Positions 25,294 through 33,662 of a stretch of 64,000 nt of DNA are shown here, piece by piece. The notes beneath the pieces were generated by a model. That model was not told where the DNA came from. It made no database searches and saw only the letters and a list, made by a program, of their open reading frames with translations. Source of the DNA: Planctomycetota bacterium (GTDB lineage: Bacteria > Planctomycetota > Planctomycetia > Gemmatales > Gemmataceae); assembly GCA_016191165.1 (NCBI GenBank), contig JACPPF010000178.1, positions 1 to 64,000 on the forward strand. Reading direction: 5' to 3'. The position numbers and the translations under genes are program-made. Every line of letters begins with the position of its first letter. The stretch's first letter is position 1.

Positions 25294-26304
25294 ATGTTCT
25301 ACTTCGTTCTGGTGGTGGTTCTGTTATGTGTCGTGCCGGTGTCGGCGATGGCCCAGGACAAAGTGGTCCTGGTCATTCACGGAGGCGCCGGGGCGATCGA
25401 ACGAGCGAAGATGACGCCGGAAATGGAGAAGCAATACCGCGCCGCCCTCACGCTGGCCTTGAAGAAAGGCCACGCCGCCCTCGCCAAGGGGACCAGCCTC
25501 GACGGCGTCGAAGATGCGATCAAGGTCCTGGAAGATTCGCCGCTCTTCAACGCGGGCAAGGGCGCCGTCTTCAATCGCGAAGGCCGGCAGGAACTCAACG
25601 CCTCCATCATGGACGGCAAGACCAAACGCGCCGGCGCCATCGCGGGCATCAATCGCATCAAGAACCCAATCTCCGCTTGCCGGGTCATCATGGAAAAATC
25701 GGAGCACGTGTTCATGATCGGCGAAGGCGCCGAACGCTTTTGCCGCGACAACGGTGTCGTAATGGTCAACCCGCTTTACTTCTGGACCGATAGCGCCTGG
25801 AAGCAACTTCAGAAAGCCGACGAGCGGGCCAAGAAAAAAACAGGTCTCCCCTCTCCCTCGGGGAGAGGGGCCGGGGGTGAGGGAGGCCACTTCGGCACCG
25901 TCGGCGCCGCGGCGCTCGACAAGAGCGGCAATCTCGCCGCCGGCACCTCCACGGGCGGCATCAACTACGTGCGCGCAGGACGGGTGGGCGATTCGCCGAT
26001 CATCGGCGCCGGCGCCTACGCCGAAAACGAAAGCTGTGCGGTCTCGTGCACCGGCAAGGGCGAGTTCTTCATCCGCTTCACGGTCGCCTCGGACATCGCC
26101 GCCCGCATGAAATACCGCGGCGACTCGCTCAAAAAAGCCGCCGACGATGTGCTGGCAGGACTGCCAAAACTCCCCGGCGGCACGGGCGGCATCATCGCCC
26201 TCGACCGCCAGGGCAACGTCGCCATGCCGTTCAACTCCAACGGCATGTACCGCGGCACCATCACGCAGGCGGGCAAGGTGTGGGTCGCGATCTATGACAA
26301 GTGA
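25294..26304 (+). CDS. Isoaspartyl peptidase / L-asparaginase (Ntn hydrolase)
   Basis: A 336-residue secreted precursor with a signal peptide (to about residue 20). Plant-type asparaginases cleave themselves before a threonine which becomes the nucleophile. Here it is Thr202 in HFGTVGAAALD, followed by LAAGTSTGG and GRVGDSPIIGAG for substrate binding. Earlier HGGAGAIER and SPLFNAGKGAVFN also match. Just before the cleavage site, residues 184-198 (GLPSPSGRGAGGEGG) are the translation of a CCCTCTCCC/GGGAGAGGG palindrome inserted in frame. The usual MTNK after STGG reads INYV. The ribosome site GGGAGGAA is strong. Probably active in the periplasm on isoaspartyl dipeptides or asparagine. Confidence 0.9.
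   Translation: MFYFVLVVVLLCVVPVSAMAQDKVVLVIHGGAGAIERAKMTPEMEKQYRAALTLALKKGHAALAKGTSLDGVEDAIKVLEDSPLFNAGKGAVFNREGRQELNASIMDGKTKRAGAIAGINRIKNPISACRVIMEKSEHVFMIGEGAERFCRDNGVVMVNPLYFWTDSAWKQLQKADERAKKKTGLPSPSGRGAGGEGGHFGTVGAAALDKSGNLAAGTSTGGINYVRAGRVGDSPIIGAGAYAENESCAVSCTGKGEFFIRFTVASDIAARMKYRGDSLKKAADDVLAGLPKLPGGTGGIIALDRQGNVAMPFNSNGMYRGTITQAGKVWVAIYDK
25847..25884. repeat. CCCTCTCCC palindrome inside a coding region
   Basis: CCCCTCTCCC pairs with GGGAGAGGGG, followed by CCGGGGGTGAGGG. The same sequence occurs in intergenic DNA at 35190-35291. Here it is in frame in the isoaspartyl peptidase gene. Confidence 0.85.
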
Positions 26305-26540
26305 ATTCCTATCGCGGGGTAAGTGAATAGTCGTATTCGCGTCGCAAGTCCTTGTAGTATAGACACATACCGCGATTTTTTCGCGGACTTCTCACGGAAC
26401 GGGGGTGGTATCCCGACCGGAAAGATTAGTAACGGAGTGGGTTGGTAAAGATGGATTGCGTCGGCGGGACAAGAATGAACGAAAATATTCGCGTCTACAA
26501 AAATCGATGTTCCGGAGGGAAGGGCAGCAAAGTTCCTCAC
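26292..26540 (-). pseudogene. Truncated PIN-domain toxin (VapC-like) remnant
   Basis: The GTG at 26540 overlaps the antitoxin stop by four bases (GTGA). The first 24 residues, including the segment TSIFVDANIFVH, match the start of PIN toxins, with the first catalytic Asp in place. After that (below about 26469) the frame runs 58 codons with no PIN features, no later acidic residues, and no continuation in the other frames. The toxin gene is therefore probably deleted after its first helix. Confidence 0.6.
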
Positions 26541-26746
26541 GACTCCAACGCGCTGAATTCAGGATCCTCGGCGATTTTGCGCAGAATTTCGGGATCGCCC
26601 GTCCAACGTAGTCGGCCATAACTTTCTTGGACTCGGCTGGTTTTGGGGATAATACGGATGGTAAGCCGCTCGTTTTCCTTGAGCGGCAACGGCCTATCGA
26701 GCTTGAGTACGCCGTTTTCATACGTGGCTTCGACTTCCAGTGACAT
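26537..26746 (-). CDS. DUF104 (AF2212-like) antitoxin, orphan
   Basis: A 69-residue protein. Its first half, VEATYENGVLKLDRPLPL followed by KENERLTIRI, is the beta-strand pattern of DUF104/AF2212 antitoxins. The second half (GRLRWTGDPEILRKIAEDPEF) is the toxin-binding tail seen in planctomycete members. The usual partner is a PIN ribonuclease directly downstream; only its first 24 codons remain. ATG 26746 has GGAG eight bases upstream. It is divergent from the cysteine desulfurase gene at 26823. Confidence 0.75.
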   Translation of the reverse strand: MSLEVEATYENGVLKLDRPLPLKENERLTIRIIPKTSRVQESYGRLRWTGDPEILRKIAEDPEFSALES

Positions 26747-26822
26747 GGGTTCGACTCCAGAAGGTTCGAATCGCGACAATTGGATTATAGCCCCGAGGCG
26801 AACACGGGAGAAGACATCCGAC

Positions 26823-27977
26823 ATGAGCGTCCCGCCGATCTACCTCGACTACAACGCCACCACGCCCATCGACCCGGCCGTGCTTGATGCGATGCTGCCG
26901 TTCGTGCGCGAGCACTTCGGCAACCCGTCCAGCATGCACGCCTACGGCAAGGCGGCGCACGATGCCATTGACATCGCTCGTGCGCAGGTCGCGGCCCTGA
27001 TCGGCGCCGAGCCCGCCGAGATCGTCTTCACCGGCGGCGGGACCGAGGCGTCCAATCACGCCATCAAGGGGGCGGTCTACGCGCGCATGTCCGGCTTCTT
27101 CGCCCGCTGGTTCACGTCGCCTCACATCATTACCAGCACCATCGAGCATCCCGCCACCCTGCAAACGTGCGCCTTCCTGCGCAAGCTGGGCTGCAAGATC
27201 ACCCACGTCGGCGTCGATCGCTACGGCTCCATCAATCCCGACGCGGTCGAACATGCCATCGGCGGTAACACCACGCTCGTCAGCATCATGCACGCCAACA
27301 ACGAGGTCGGCACGCTCCAGCCGATCCGCGAAGTCGCTCGGGCCGCGAAAGCGCGCGGCGTCCTCGTCCACACCGACGCGGCCCAATCGCTCGGCAAAGT
27401 CGCGGTCGATGTCAACGAACTCGGCGTCGATCTGCTCTCCATCGCGGGGCACAAGCTCTACGCTCCGAAAGGCGTCGGCGCGCTGTACGTTCGCCAGGGC
27501 GTCAAGCTGGAGCCGTTCATTCACGGCGCGGGGCACGAGGCCGGCCGGCGCGCGGGGACCGAGAATGTGCCCTACATCGTCGCCCTGGGCAAGGCGTGTG
27601 AGATGGCCCAGCAATCCCTATCGACGGCGACCGCTCGGCTCAAGACGCTGCGCGATCGGCTCTTCGACCGCTTGCACTCCGCCCTGGGCGATCGCGTCGT
27701 CGTCAACGGCCATCCGCATGAGCGATTGCCGAACACGTTGAACGTCAACTTCCTGGGACACATCGGCGCGGAGTTGCTGGCGAAAGTGCCGGGCATCGCG
27801 GCGTCGACCGGGTCGGCGTGCCACGAGGGGTCGATCACGCTGTCGCCGGTGTTGTGCGCGATGGGTGTGCCGCCGGAAATCGGGAAAGGGGCGCTGCGCC
27901 TGACGGTGGGCCGGTTCACCACGGAAGATGAGATCGACCGGGCCGCTGATCTCCTCATCAAGGAAGCCCAGGGGTGA
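26823..27977 (+). CDS. Cysteine desulfurase (NifS/IscS type)
   Basis: A 384-residue PLP enzyme that takes sulfur from cysteine for iron-sulfur clusters or thiolation. It begins IYLDYNATTP. Lys211 in SIAGHKLYAPKG binds PLP, HTDAAQ (183-188) packs on the ring, and Cys333 in STGSACHEG is the persulfide carrier. GGGTEASNHA and RAGTEN complete the family set. The residues after Cys and the short-form spacing fit group I (NifS/IscS). No iscU or iscA is adjacent. The stop codon TGA falls inside a REP-like palindrome, whose first bases encode the last residues (EAQG). Confidence 0.92.
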   Translation: MSVPPIYLDYNATTPIDPAVLDAMLPFVREHFGNPSSMHAYGKAAHDAIDIARAQVAALIGAEPAEIVFTGGGTEASNHAIKGAVYARMSGFFARWFTSPHIITSTIEHPATLQTCAFLRKLGCKITHVGVDRYGSINPDAVEHAIGGNTTLVSIMHANNEVGTLQPIREVARAAKARGVLVHTDAAQSLGKVAVDVNELGVDLLSIAGHKLYAPKGVGALYVRQGVKLEPFIHGAGHEAGRRAGTENVPYIVALGKACEMAQQSLSTATARLKTLRDRLFDRLHSALGDRVVVNGHPHERLPNTLNVNFLGHIGAELLAKVPGIAASTGSACHEGSITLSPVLCAMGVPPEIGKGALRLTVGRFTTEDEIDRAADLLIKEAQG

Positions 27978-27998
27978 GCGCAGCGAACCTCTGGGCCT
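27964..27998. repeat. REP-like palindrome, copy 3, overlapping a stop codon
   Basis: AAG, then CCCAGGGG (27967-27974) pairs with CCTCTGGG (27988-27995), with one G-T wobble. The loop is TGAGCGCAGCGAA, and its TGA is the stop codon of the desulfurase gene. Confidence 0.85.
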
Positions 27999-28001
27999 CA
28001 C

Positions 28002-29714
28002 TCAAAACTCCATCGCCCGCAGGTTGCGCAAGCCGATGCGCATCGGGTACCAGGTCGCCAGGCCGCCCGCCAGGATCCCGATCGGCAGGCTCACCCACAC
28101 GAACCACGGAATCTCCGCGATCGGGATCGCCGTCTCCGGCGTTCGCGCGTGCAACAATTGAATCGGCCCGGCCACGGTGATGATCACCACGCCCAGCAAC
28201 ATCAAACCCGCGATCAGGTTCACCGTCCCGCCGAAGCCGACCGCGATCTTCGACGGATCGGTCTCGCGAAAGTTTGGCAGCACCGCCCCCAGCCCCACGC
28301 TCAACCCGCTGAACCCCACCGCCAGCAGTCCAACCGCCAGCATGTGCGCTACCACGACGAGCCACGCCATGCCGAGCATCAGGTTGCTGAACACGATCAA
28401 GAATTCGCCCGCAAGGAGGCAACCCAGAACCGAGAAGATAAACTTCCCCATCATGAGCCGCGAGCGATCGAGAGGCAAAAGGCCCAGGATCCAGAACTTG
28501 GTCCCCTCCAGGCTCAGCATTGGGAAGATGAATCGGCCCGTGTAGGCGCACATCAAGAACGACGTGGCGATCAGCGTGAGAATGCTGATGCCGATCTTGA
28601 ACGAACGCCCAATGTCCTGCTCGTAGAAGCGGCGCATCAGCAGGAAGTAGAACGTGCCGATGCCGAGGAAGATAAGGATCTGCGCCCACTGGGCCGGGTC
28701 GCGGCGGAAGGCGCGGAAATCCTTGACGATCAACATGCGCATCTGCTCGTCGAGAAAGAACAGCGGCCAGGTCAGCAGGCGATCAAGCCAGTGCCCGCCG
28801 AAGCGCTGGCGGAGCGCCCCGCCGGAGGCCATGCGGTTGTACCCGCGGCGATAGAATTTCCGCGCCAGCCAGACGGTGACGAGGTAAGCGAAGAGCCCAT
28901 AGCTCCACACCAGCCCGAGATTGTACGCCATCAGGTCCGGCCGGCGCATGGCCGCGTACTTGATGCCGCGCGATACCCAGTGAAAGGGCACGAGCCGGCC
29001 GCCGAGAAAACCGACTTCGCTCAACAGGCTCTCAAACCAGGTGCGCGAGCCAAAGCCAAGCTCGCGCGCCTGGCGTATCCACACCACCATCCAGACGATG
29101 CCGCCGAGGATTACCAGGGCGATCAGCCCGATCAACAGTTGCTTGCGCAGTCGGGGTAAAAGGTTGACGATGAACAAACACGCCAGCGCGCCGATCGAGC
29201 CGGGGATCAAGAGAAAACCCAGAAAGAACAACGGCACGACCGCATAGTAGTACCACGGGGCTATCCCCTCCACCTCCAACCCATAGGCGAGAAGCAACGG
29301 GCTTCCCAGGAGGACAAACGCCCAGCTACTGAAGGCGACCGCGCCTTGAAACTTGTAGGAAAAAACCTGATCGTCCGGGATCGGCGTCGATAACAGGAAC
29401 CCGGTCTCCGAACTGGCGAACAGGCTGCTGTAAAGGATGATGCCCGTTGAGAAAATCAGCAGGATGGTCAACGTGAAAAAGAAGGCGTCGAAGAGATACT
29501 CGATCAGCGTGCCGTTGAGCGGAATCCGCCAGGTGGGCTGGGTCTTGAGTTGATGGAATCCGTACCAGCTCACCGCAAAGAGGAACGCCCAGATCAGAGC
29601 GCAGCTGTAAGCGATGGTGGCCACGCGCCACCACGACTGCGACAACAGCACCGACAGCGCGTTGCGAAACAGGCGCCAGCGTAGATTCTGAAAAAGCAGC
29701 GCGGGGGAACTCAT
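28002..29714 (-). CDS. ABC-type exporter permease subunit
   Basis: A 570-residue protein with about 12 strongly hydrophobic segments and few charged loops (for example LILLIFSTGIILYSSLF, IALVILGGIVWMVVW). I see no ATPase motifs, so it is the membrane part for the ATPase encoded directly upstream. ABC-2 type permeases of this size act in export, but nothing shows the cargo. The ATG at 29714 has GGGAGG four bases before it. Gene order on this strand is hypothetical (31418), ATPase (30551), permease. Confidence 0.85.
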   Translation of the reverse strand: MSSPALLFQNLRWRLFRNALSVLLSQSWWRVATIAYSCALIWAFLFAVSWYGFHQLKTQPTWRIPLNGTLIEYLFDAFFFTLTILLIFSTGIILYSSLFASSETGFLLSTPIPDDQVFSYKFQGAVAFSSWAFVLLGSPLLLAYGLEVEGIAPWYYYAVVPLFFLGFLLIPGSIGALACLFIVNLLPRLRKQLLIGLIALVILGGIVWMVVWIRQARELGFGSRTWFESLLSEVGFLGGRLVPFHWVSRGIKYAAMRRPDLMAYNLGLVWSYGLFAYLVTVWLARKFYRRGYNRMASGGALRQRFGGHWLDRLLTWPLFFLDEQMRMLIVKDFRAFRRDPAQWAQILIFLGIGTFYFLLMRRFYEQDIGRSFKIGISILTLIATSFLMCAYTGRFIFPMLSLEGTKFWILGLLPLDRSRLMMGKFIFSVLGCLLAGEFLIVFSNLMLGMAWLVVVAHMLAVGLLAVGFSGLSVGLGAVLPNFRETDPSKIAVGFGGTVNLIAGLMLLGVVIITVAGPIQLLHARTPETAIPIAEIPWFVWVSLPIGILAGGLATWYPMRIGLRNLRAMEF

Positions 29715-29780
29715 GCCACCTCCCTGGCGAAGCCGCTCGCGGCTTCGCGCTCGCAAAAAAACACCCGATTCGTTCCGATC

Positions 29781-30551
29781 TCAAGCCGGCGCGAACGCGC
29801 CCTCCGGCGTCGCGGCGGGCGCCGGTTTCTGTTCCTCCTCGGTCATCTTGAGGAACACCTCTTCCAGGGTGCCGTGCAGTTCGGCGCTGTGTCTCAACTC
29901 GTCCAGCGTGCCGCAGCCGATGAGCCGGCCCTGGTGGATAACGCCAATGCGATCGGACAACTCCTGGGCAATGTCGAGCGAATGCGTCGAGAGAAACACG
30001 GTCGCCCCGCGTTTCGTCTCGGCCCGCAGAACATCCTTGAGCAAGCGAATGCTGCGCGGGTCGAGTCCCACCGTTGGCTCATCGACAATCAGCACTTCCG
30101 GCTCATGCAGCAGCGCGGCCGCGAATACCGTGCGCTGCCTCATGCCGTGCGAATAGTTCTGCGTCAAATCGTCCACGAACGGTTGCAGCGTGAACAGATC
30201 GATCATCTGCTGGATGCGCCGCGCGGAATGCTCCTTCGGCATGTGATACATGTCAGCGATGAATTGCAACACCTCGCGCCCCGTCAGCTTTTCGTAGAGG
30301 AACGGCGTATCGGGCACATAGCTGATGCGGCGGCGCGCGTCCTCGCCGTGCGTTTCGAGATCGAAGCCCGCAATGCGGATGGCGCCGAAGGTCGGAAACA
30401 AAAGGCCGCACATCATCTTGATGGTCGTCGTTTTGCCCGCGCCGTTGGGGCCGAGGAAGGCGAACAGCTCCCCTTTCGGAATGGTCAGGTGAAGGTCCTT
30501 GACCGCCGGCTTGTTGCCGTATTGCTTGCTGACGTGAATGAGTTCGATCAT
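29781..30551 (-). CDS. ABC transporter ATP-binding protein
   Basis: A 256-residue nucleotide-binding subunit. Walker A is GPNGAGKTT (34-42). The Walker B region reads VLIVDEPTVGLDP and the switch His is in FLSTHSLD. The signature is YSHGMRQR rather than LSGGQ, a change frequent in ABC-2 export ATPases. It ends with a proline- and alanine-rich tail. It drives the permease encoded 67 bases downstream. ATG 30551 was preferred to an earlier in-frame start because GGAAGA stands just upstream. Confidence 0.92.
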   Translation of the reverse strand: MIELIHVSKQYGNKPAVKDLHLTIPKGELFAFLGPNGAGKTTTIKMMCGLLFPTFGAIRIAGFDLETHGEDARRRISYVPDTPFLYEKLTGREVLQFIADMYHMPKEHSARRIQQMIDLFTLQPFVDDLTQNYSHGMRQRTVFAAALLHEPEVLIVDEPTVGLDPRSIRLLKDVLRAETKRGATVFLSTHSLDIAQELSDRIGVIHQGRLIGCGTLDELRHSAELHGTLEEVFLKMTEEEQKPAPAATPEGAFAPA

Positions 30552-30561
30552 GTTTTCTTCC

Positions 30562-30594
30562 AAGCCCCAGGATGAGCGCAGCGATTCCTGGGGG
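30562..30594. repeat. REP-like palindrome, copy 4
   Basis: CAAG, then CCCCAGGA (30565-30572) and TCCTGGGG (30586-30593) around TGAGCGCAGCGAT. It lies between the hypothetical gene and the ATPase gene of the exporter operon. Confidence 0.9.
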
Positions 30595-30605
30595 TCCGCA
30601 TTTCA

Positions 30606-31418
30606 TTATTCGGGCGCCCGCCGCACGATCATCTCGCTGCCGAAATGGGCCGCCTCCTGTTGCAAGACCAATCCATCGGCGCGGCGCACCCAGGTGCTGG
30701 CGGTGACTTCCTTGCCCGGCTCCTGGTATTCGATCTTGTAGCAAGCGACCTGTTTGCCGTGCCAGTTCAACGCATCGGTCTTGACGCGGGCGATGTAAAC
30801 CGGCACGCTAAAGGACTTCAGCAACGCCAGGCCGCCGAATTTCTCACGCATGTTTCGCATCGGATCGAATGGCGGAATCGTCCAGGTCTGTCCGTCGTGG
30901 AGGTTGCGCAGGCGATTGACCAGGGCCATCGAGTTCACGGAGCTGCCCTGTTGGCCCATGTCGATTTCGCCCAGGTCGAATAGCTTGGTCTCCATGCCAT
31001 TGTAAAAGACCCGCGGCCTGAGGGTTTGTGCCTCGACCTTGCCGCGAATTTCAAACGTGTCGCCCTTGGCGATGGTGATGCTGAACTTGAACGCCCGCAG
31101 TTCGCCCGCTTCCGTGACGCGATTGGAACGTTCGACCTGGCGGATCGACGGCATCTTTTCGTTGAAGAGCAGGTTGGTCTGAAAGTCGAAGGTATGATCC
31201 GGCCCGCGCACGATGCGCGACGTGGCCGAGCCGATACGGTTGCCGTCGTGGTAGACGAACCACAGAATGGTCGGCGTGCCGATCTCGTCGGTGAAGTTGG
31301 GCATGTAGGAAGGCGAGGCGTCGGCCAGCATCATGGGCACAACCTCGCGCTCGATGAGCCACGCGGTCATGGCAAGCCAGAAGGCGAGGATCGCCCCGGA
31401 GATCAGACGTGGGGGCAT
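30606..31418 (-). CDS. Membrane-anchored hypothetical protein of the ABC exporter operon
   Basis: A 270-residue protein with an uncleaved-looking N-terminal hydrophobic segment (GAILAFWLAMTAWLI) and a beta-rich outer domain. The pattern FEIRGKVEAQ, ETKLFDLGE and ACYKIEYQEPGKEVTASTWV resembles lipoprotein-carrier-like or DUF3108-like beta sheets, but I cannot assign a family. It is the first gene of the exporter operon and may chaperone or modify the exported molecule. ATG 31418 was chosen because the signal anchor then lies at the N-terminus. Confidence 0.6.
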   Translation of the reverse strand: MPPRLISGAILAFWLAMTAWLIEREVVPMMLADASPSYMPNFTDEIGTPTILWFVYHDGNRIGSATSRIVRGPDHTFDFQTNLLFNEKMPSIRQVERSNRVTEAGELRAFKFSITIAKGDTFEIRGKVEAQTLRPRVFYNGMETKLFDLGEIDMGQQGSSVNSMALVNRLRNLHDGQTWTIPPFDPMRNMREKFGGLALLKSFSVPVYIARVKTDALNWHGKQVACYKIEYQEPGKEVTASTWVRRADGLVLQQEAAHFGSEMIVRRAPE

Positions 31419-31550
31419 GTCGGTTTCTCTCGTTGTACGCGCTTGCGGCCAAACCAAATCGCCGCTTGCGATGCGCACCATTTCAAGGTATTGTCAACGT
31501 TCTACGGTTGCAACGGCAAACGACTGGTTCCAACGCAAAGGACAAGATCG

Positions 31551-33545
31551 ATGCAAAAAGTAATACCCTGCCTGCTGATGTGCGGTTTCATGGCCCTGGT
31601 TGCCGATTGCCAGCCGGCGCTGGCGCAAAAGAAGAAGACCAAGAAGGGCAAATTCGCCCCGCCCGGTAGCCTGACGCCGAGCGCCGAGGTGATGAAGCAG
31701 ATCGCCGACAAGACTGACCATCTGGCAGACAAGATCGCCGAGCTGCGCAAGAACCCCAAACATCACGCACTGTTGCCCGATGTCGAAATCTACCTGCGCG
31801 GCGCGAAGAACATCGTGCGTTTCAAGGAGTTCTACAACAAAAACAGCGGCCAATGGACGCTCAACGCTCTTGATGAAGGCCTGCGCCGCGCCGACCAGCT
31901 ATCCCAAGGGGCGACACCATGGACGACGCTCGCCAGGTCCAACGTCCTTCGCGCCTATCGCTCGCAAATCGACGGCACCGCCCAACCCTACGGCGTCACC
32001 TATCCCAACGGCTACGGCAAGGATGTGGACAAGAAATGGCGCGTCGATATCGTCCTGCATGGCCGCAACTCGACGTTGACCGAGGTGTCGTTCCTCAACC
32101 AGCACAACGGCACGAAGAAGCCGATGCCCGGGCAGGACTGGGTGCAAATCGACATCTTCGGGCGAGGCAACAACGCGTACAGGTGGGCGGGCGAAACGGA
32201 TGTCTTCGAGGCGATGGAGGCGTTTTTCGCGAACGAGGCGAAGATGGGCCGACGCGATTTGCCGGACCGTCGCAAAGTCGTCCTGCGCGGCTTCTCGATG
32301 GGCGGCGCGGGAACCTGGCATCTGGGCCTGCACCGTCCTGACAGGTGGTGCGTCATGGGCCCAGGCGCCGGCTTCACCACGACGCATGGCTATGCGTGGA
32401 AAGGGACGAAGGAGTTGCCCGATTATCAAGAGAAATGCCTGCGAATCTATGACGCCATCGACTACGTCGAAAACGCGCGGATGATTCCGATCGTCGCTTA
32501 TTCCGGCGGCAAGGATGCGCAAAAGCTGGCGGCCGACAACATCGAGAATCGCTTGAAGGAGCTGAAGATCGACGCGATGACGCATATCGTCGCGCCCGGG
32601 CTTGGGCACACGTTTCCGCCGGAGTGGTTCAAGAAGGCGAACGCAATTTGGGGCGAACACGCGGGCAAGGATCGGCCGGCCTTCTCGGGGAATCCTATCC
32701 ATTTCGTCACTTACACAGCCAAGTTTGGCGACGCCCGCGAAATCCTGGTTCAGGGACTTGAGCGCCACTACGAAAAAACCGTCGTCGACGCACACCGCAC
32801 CGACAAGGGCTGGACAATCACGACCAGAAATGTGCGGGCATTCTCACTGTTCACCAACGGCTCGATGAACCACCGGCTTGATAACCAGGAAATCAAAACC
32901 CCCGCTGACAAGGCGTTCATCAACTTCCTGAAGGATTCCGGGAAATGGCGACCGGTTTCGTCCAAAGAATCGTTGGAATGGTTGACGTCGGGTCGCCACA
33001 AATCCTCCTGGCTCCACGGTCCCATCGATGATGCCTTCACGCACGCCTTCACCTGCGTCCTCGGCAGCGGCGACACCTGGCATCCCGCCACGCAGAAGTT
33101 TGTCGATGCCAAGGTCAAGGCGTTCAAGTACGACTGGGCCAAGCACTGGCGCGGCGAGTTGCCGACCATTGGCGACTATGCCGTGACGCCGAACGAGATC
33201 ATGAACAAGAACCTGATCTTGTTCGGCGATCCGAGTTCCAACCTGACGCTGGCGCAAATCCTGCCGAAGTTGCCGCTCAAGTGGACCAAGGACACGATCG
33301 AGTTCGGCGGCAAGAAGTACAAGGCGTCCGAGCATGTGCCGGTGATGATCTTCCCGAACCCGCTCAATCCACGCAAATACGTGGTCCTGAACACGGGGAT
33401 GACGATCCCGTCGGAGGATTACGTCAAAACCAACGCGCTGCTCTACCCGCGCCTGGGTGATTACGCTATTTTACGGATGACCGGCGGCAGCGGTTTTGAA
33501 GTGGCGATGGCGGGGTTGTTCGATGAGTTCTGGAAGGTGAAGTAG
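31551..33545 (+). CDS. Secreted alpha/beta hydrolase (prolyl oligopeptidase-like)
   Basis: A 664-residue exported protein. The signal peptide ends near residue 25 (ALAQ), followed by a Lys-rich stretch. A helical region about 40-130 leads into the hydrolase core: VDIVLHGRN, then nucleophile Ser249 in RGFSMGGAGTWHLG, and the late His in APGLGHTFPPEW. The last 250 residues form a beta-rich accessory part (KWTITTRNVRAF-like strands, then GDYAVTPNEIM). Probably a peptidase or esterase with an unknown substrate. AAGGA lies eight bases ahead of the ATG. Divergent from the exporter operon. Confidence 0.85.
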   Translation: MQKVIPCLLMCGFMALVADCQPALAQKKKTKKGKFAPPGSLTPSAEVMKQIADKTDHLADKIAELRKNPKHHALLPDVEIYLRGAKNIVRFKEFYNKNSGQWTLNALDEGLRRADQLSQGATPWTTLARSNVLRAYRSQIDGTAQPYGVTYPNGYGKDVDKKWRVDIVLHGRNSTLTEVSFLNQHNGTKKPMPGQDWVQIDIFGRGNNAYRWAGETDVFEAMEAFFANEAKMGRRDLPDRRKVVLRGFSMGGAGTWHLGLHRPDRWCVMGPGAGFTTTHGYAWKGTKELPDYQEKCLRIYDAIDYVENARMIPIVAYSGGKDAQKLAADNIENRLKELKIDAMTHIVAPGLGHTFPPEWFKKANAIWGEHAGKDRPAFSGNPIHFVTYTAKFGDAREILVQGLERHYEKTVVDAHRTDKGWTITTRNVRAFSLFTNGSMNHRLDNQEIKTPADKAFINFLKDSGKWRPVSSKESLEWLTSGRHKSSWLHGPIDDAFTHAFTCVLGSGDTWHPATQKFVDAKVKAFKYDWAKHWRGELPTIGDYAVTPNEIMNKNLILFGDPSSNLTLAQILPKLPLKWTKDTIEFGGKKYKASEHVPVMIFPNPLNPRKYVVLNTGMTIPSEDYVKTNALLYPRLGDYAILRMTGGSGFEVAMAGLFDEFWKVK

Positions 33546-33557
33546 AAATGAACCTGC

Positions 33558-33651
33558 CAAGCCCCGCCATGAGCGCAGCGATTGGCGGGGGTTAAGGGGG
33601 TACTACTACCCGGATTCACCCCCAGGAATCGCTGCGCTCATCCTGGGGCTT
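33558..33651. repeat. REP-like palindrome pair, copies 5 and 6
   Basis: Copy 5: CAAG, CCCCGCCA (33562-33569), loop TGAGCGCAGCGAT, TGGCGGGG (33583-33590). Copy 6 is inverted: stem CCCCAGGA (33620-33627) with TCCTGGGG (33641-33648), then CTTG. The stems differ at two to three positions but both arms change together. The pair stops 12 bases before the transposase ATG. Confidence 0.92.
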
Positions 33652-33662
33652 GCGAGGTTGTC

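Noticed and set aside
26292-26468. Continuation of the PIN toxin after a frameshift
   Set aside because: None of the three frames shows the later acidic residues or the PIN helices, so deletion is more likely than frameshift.
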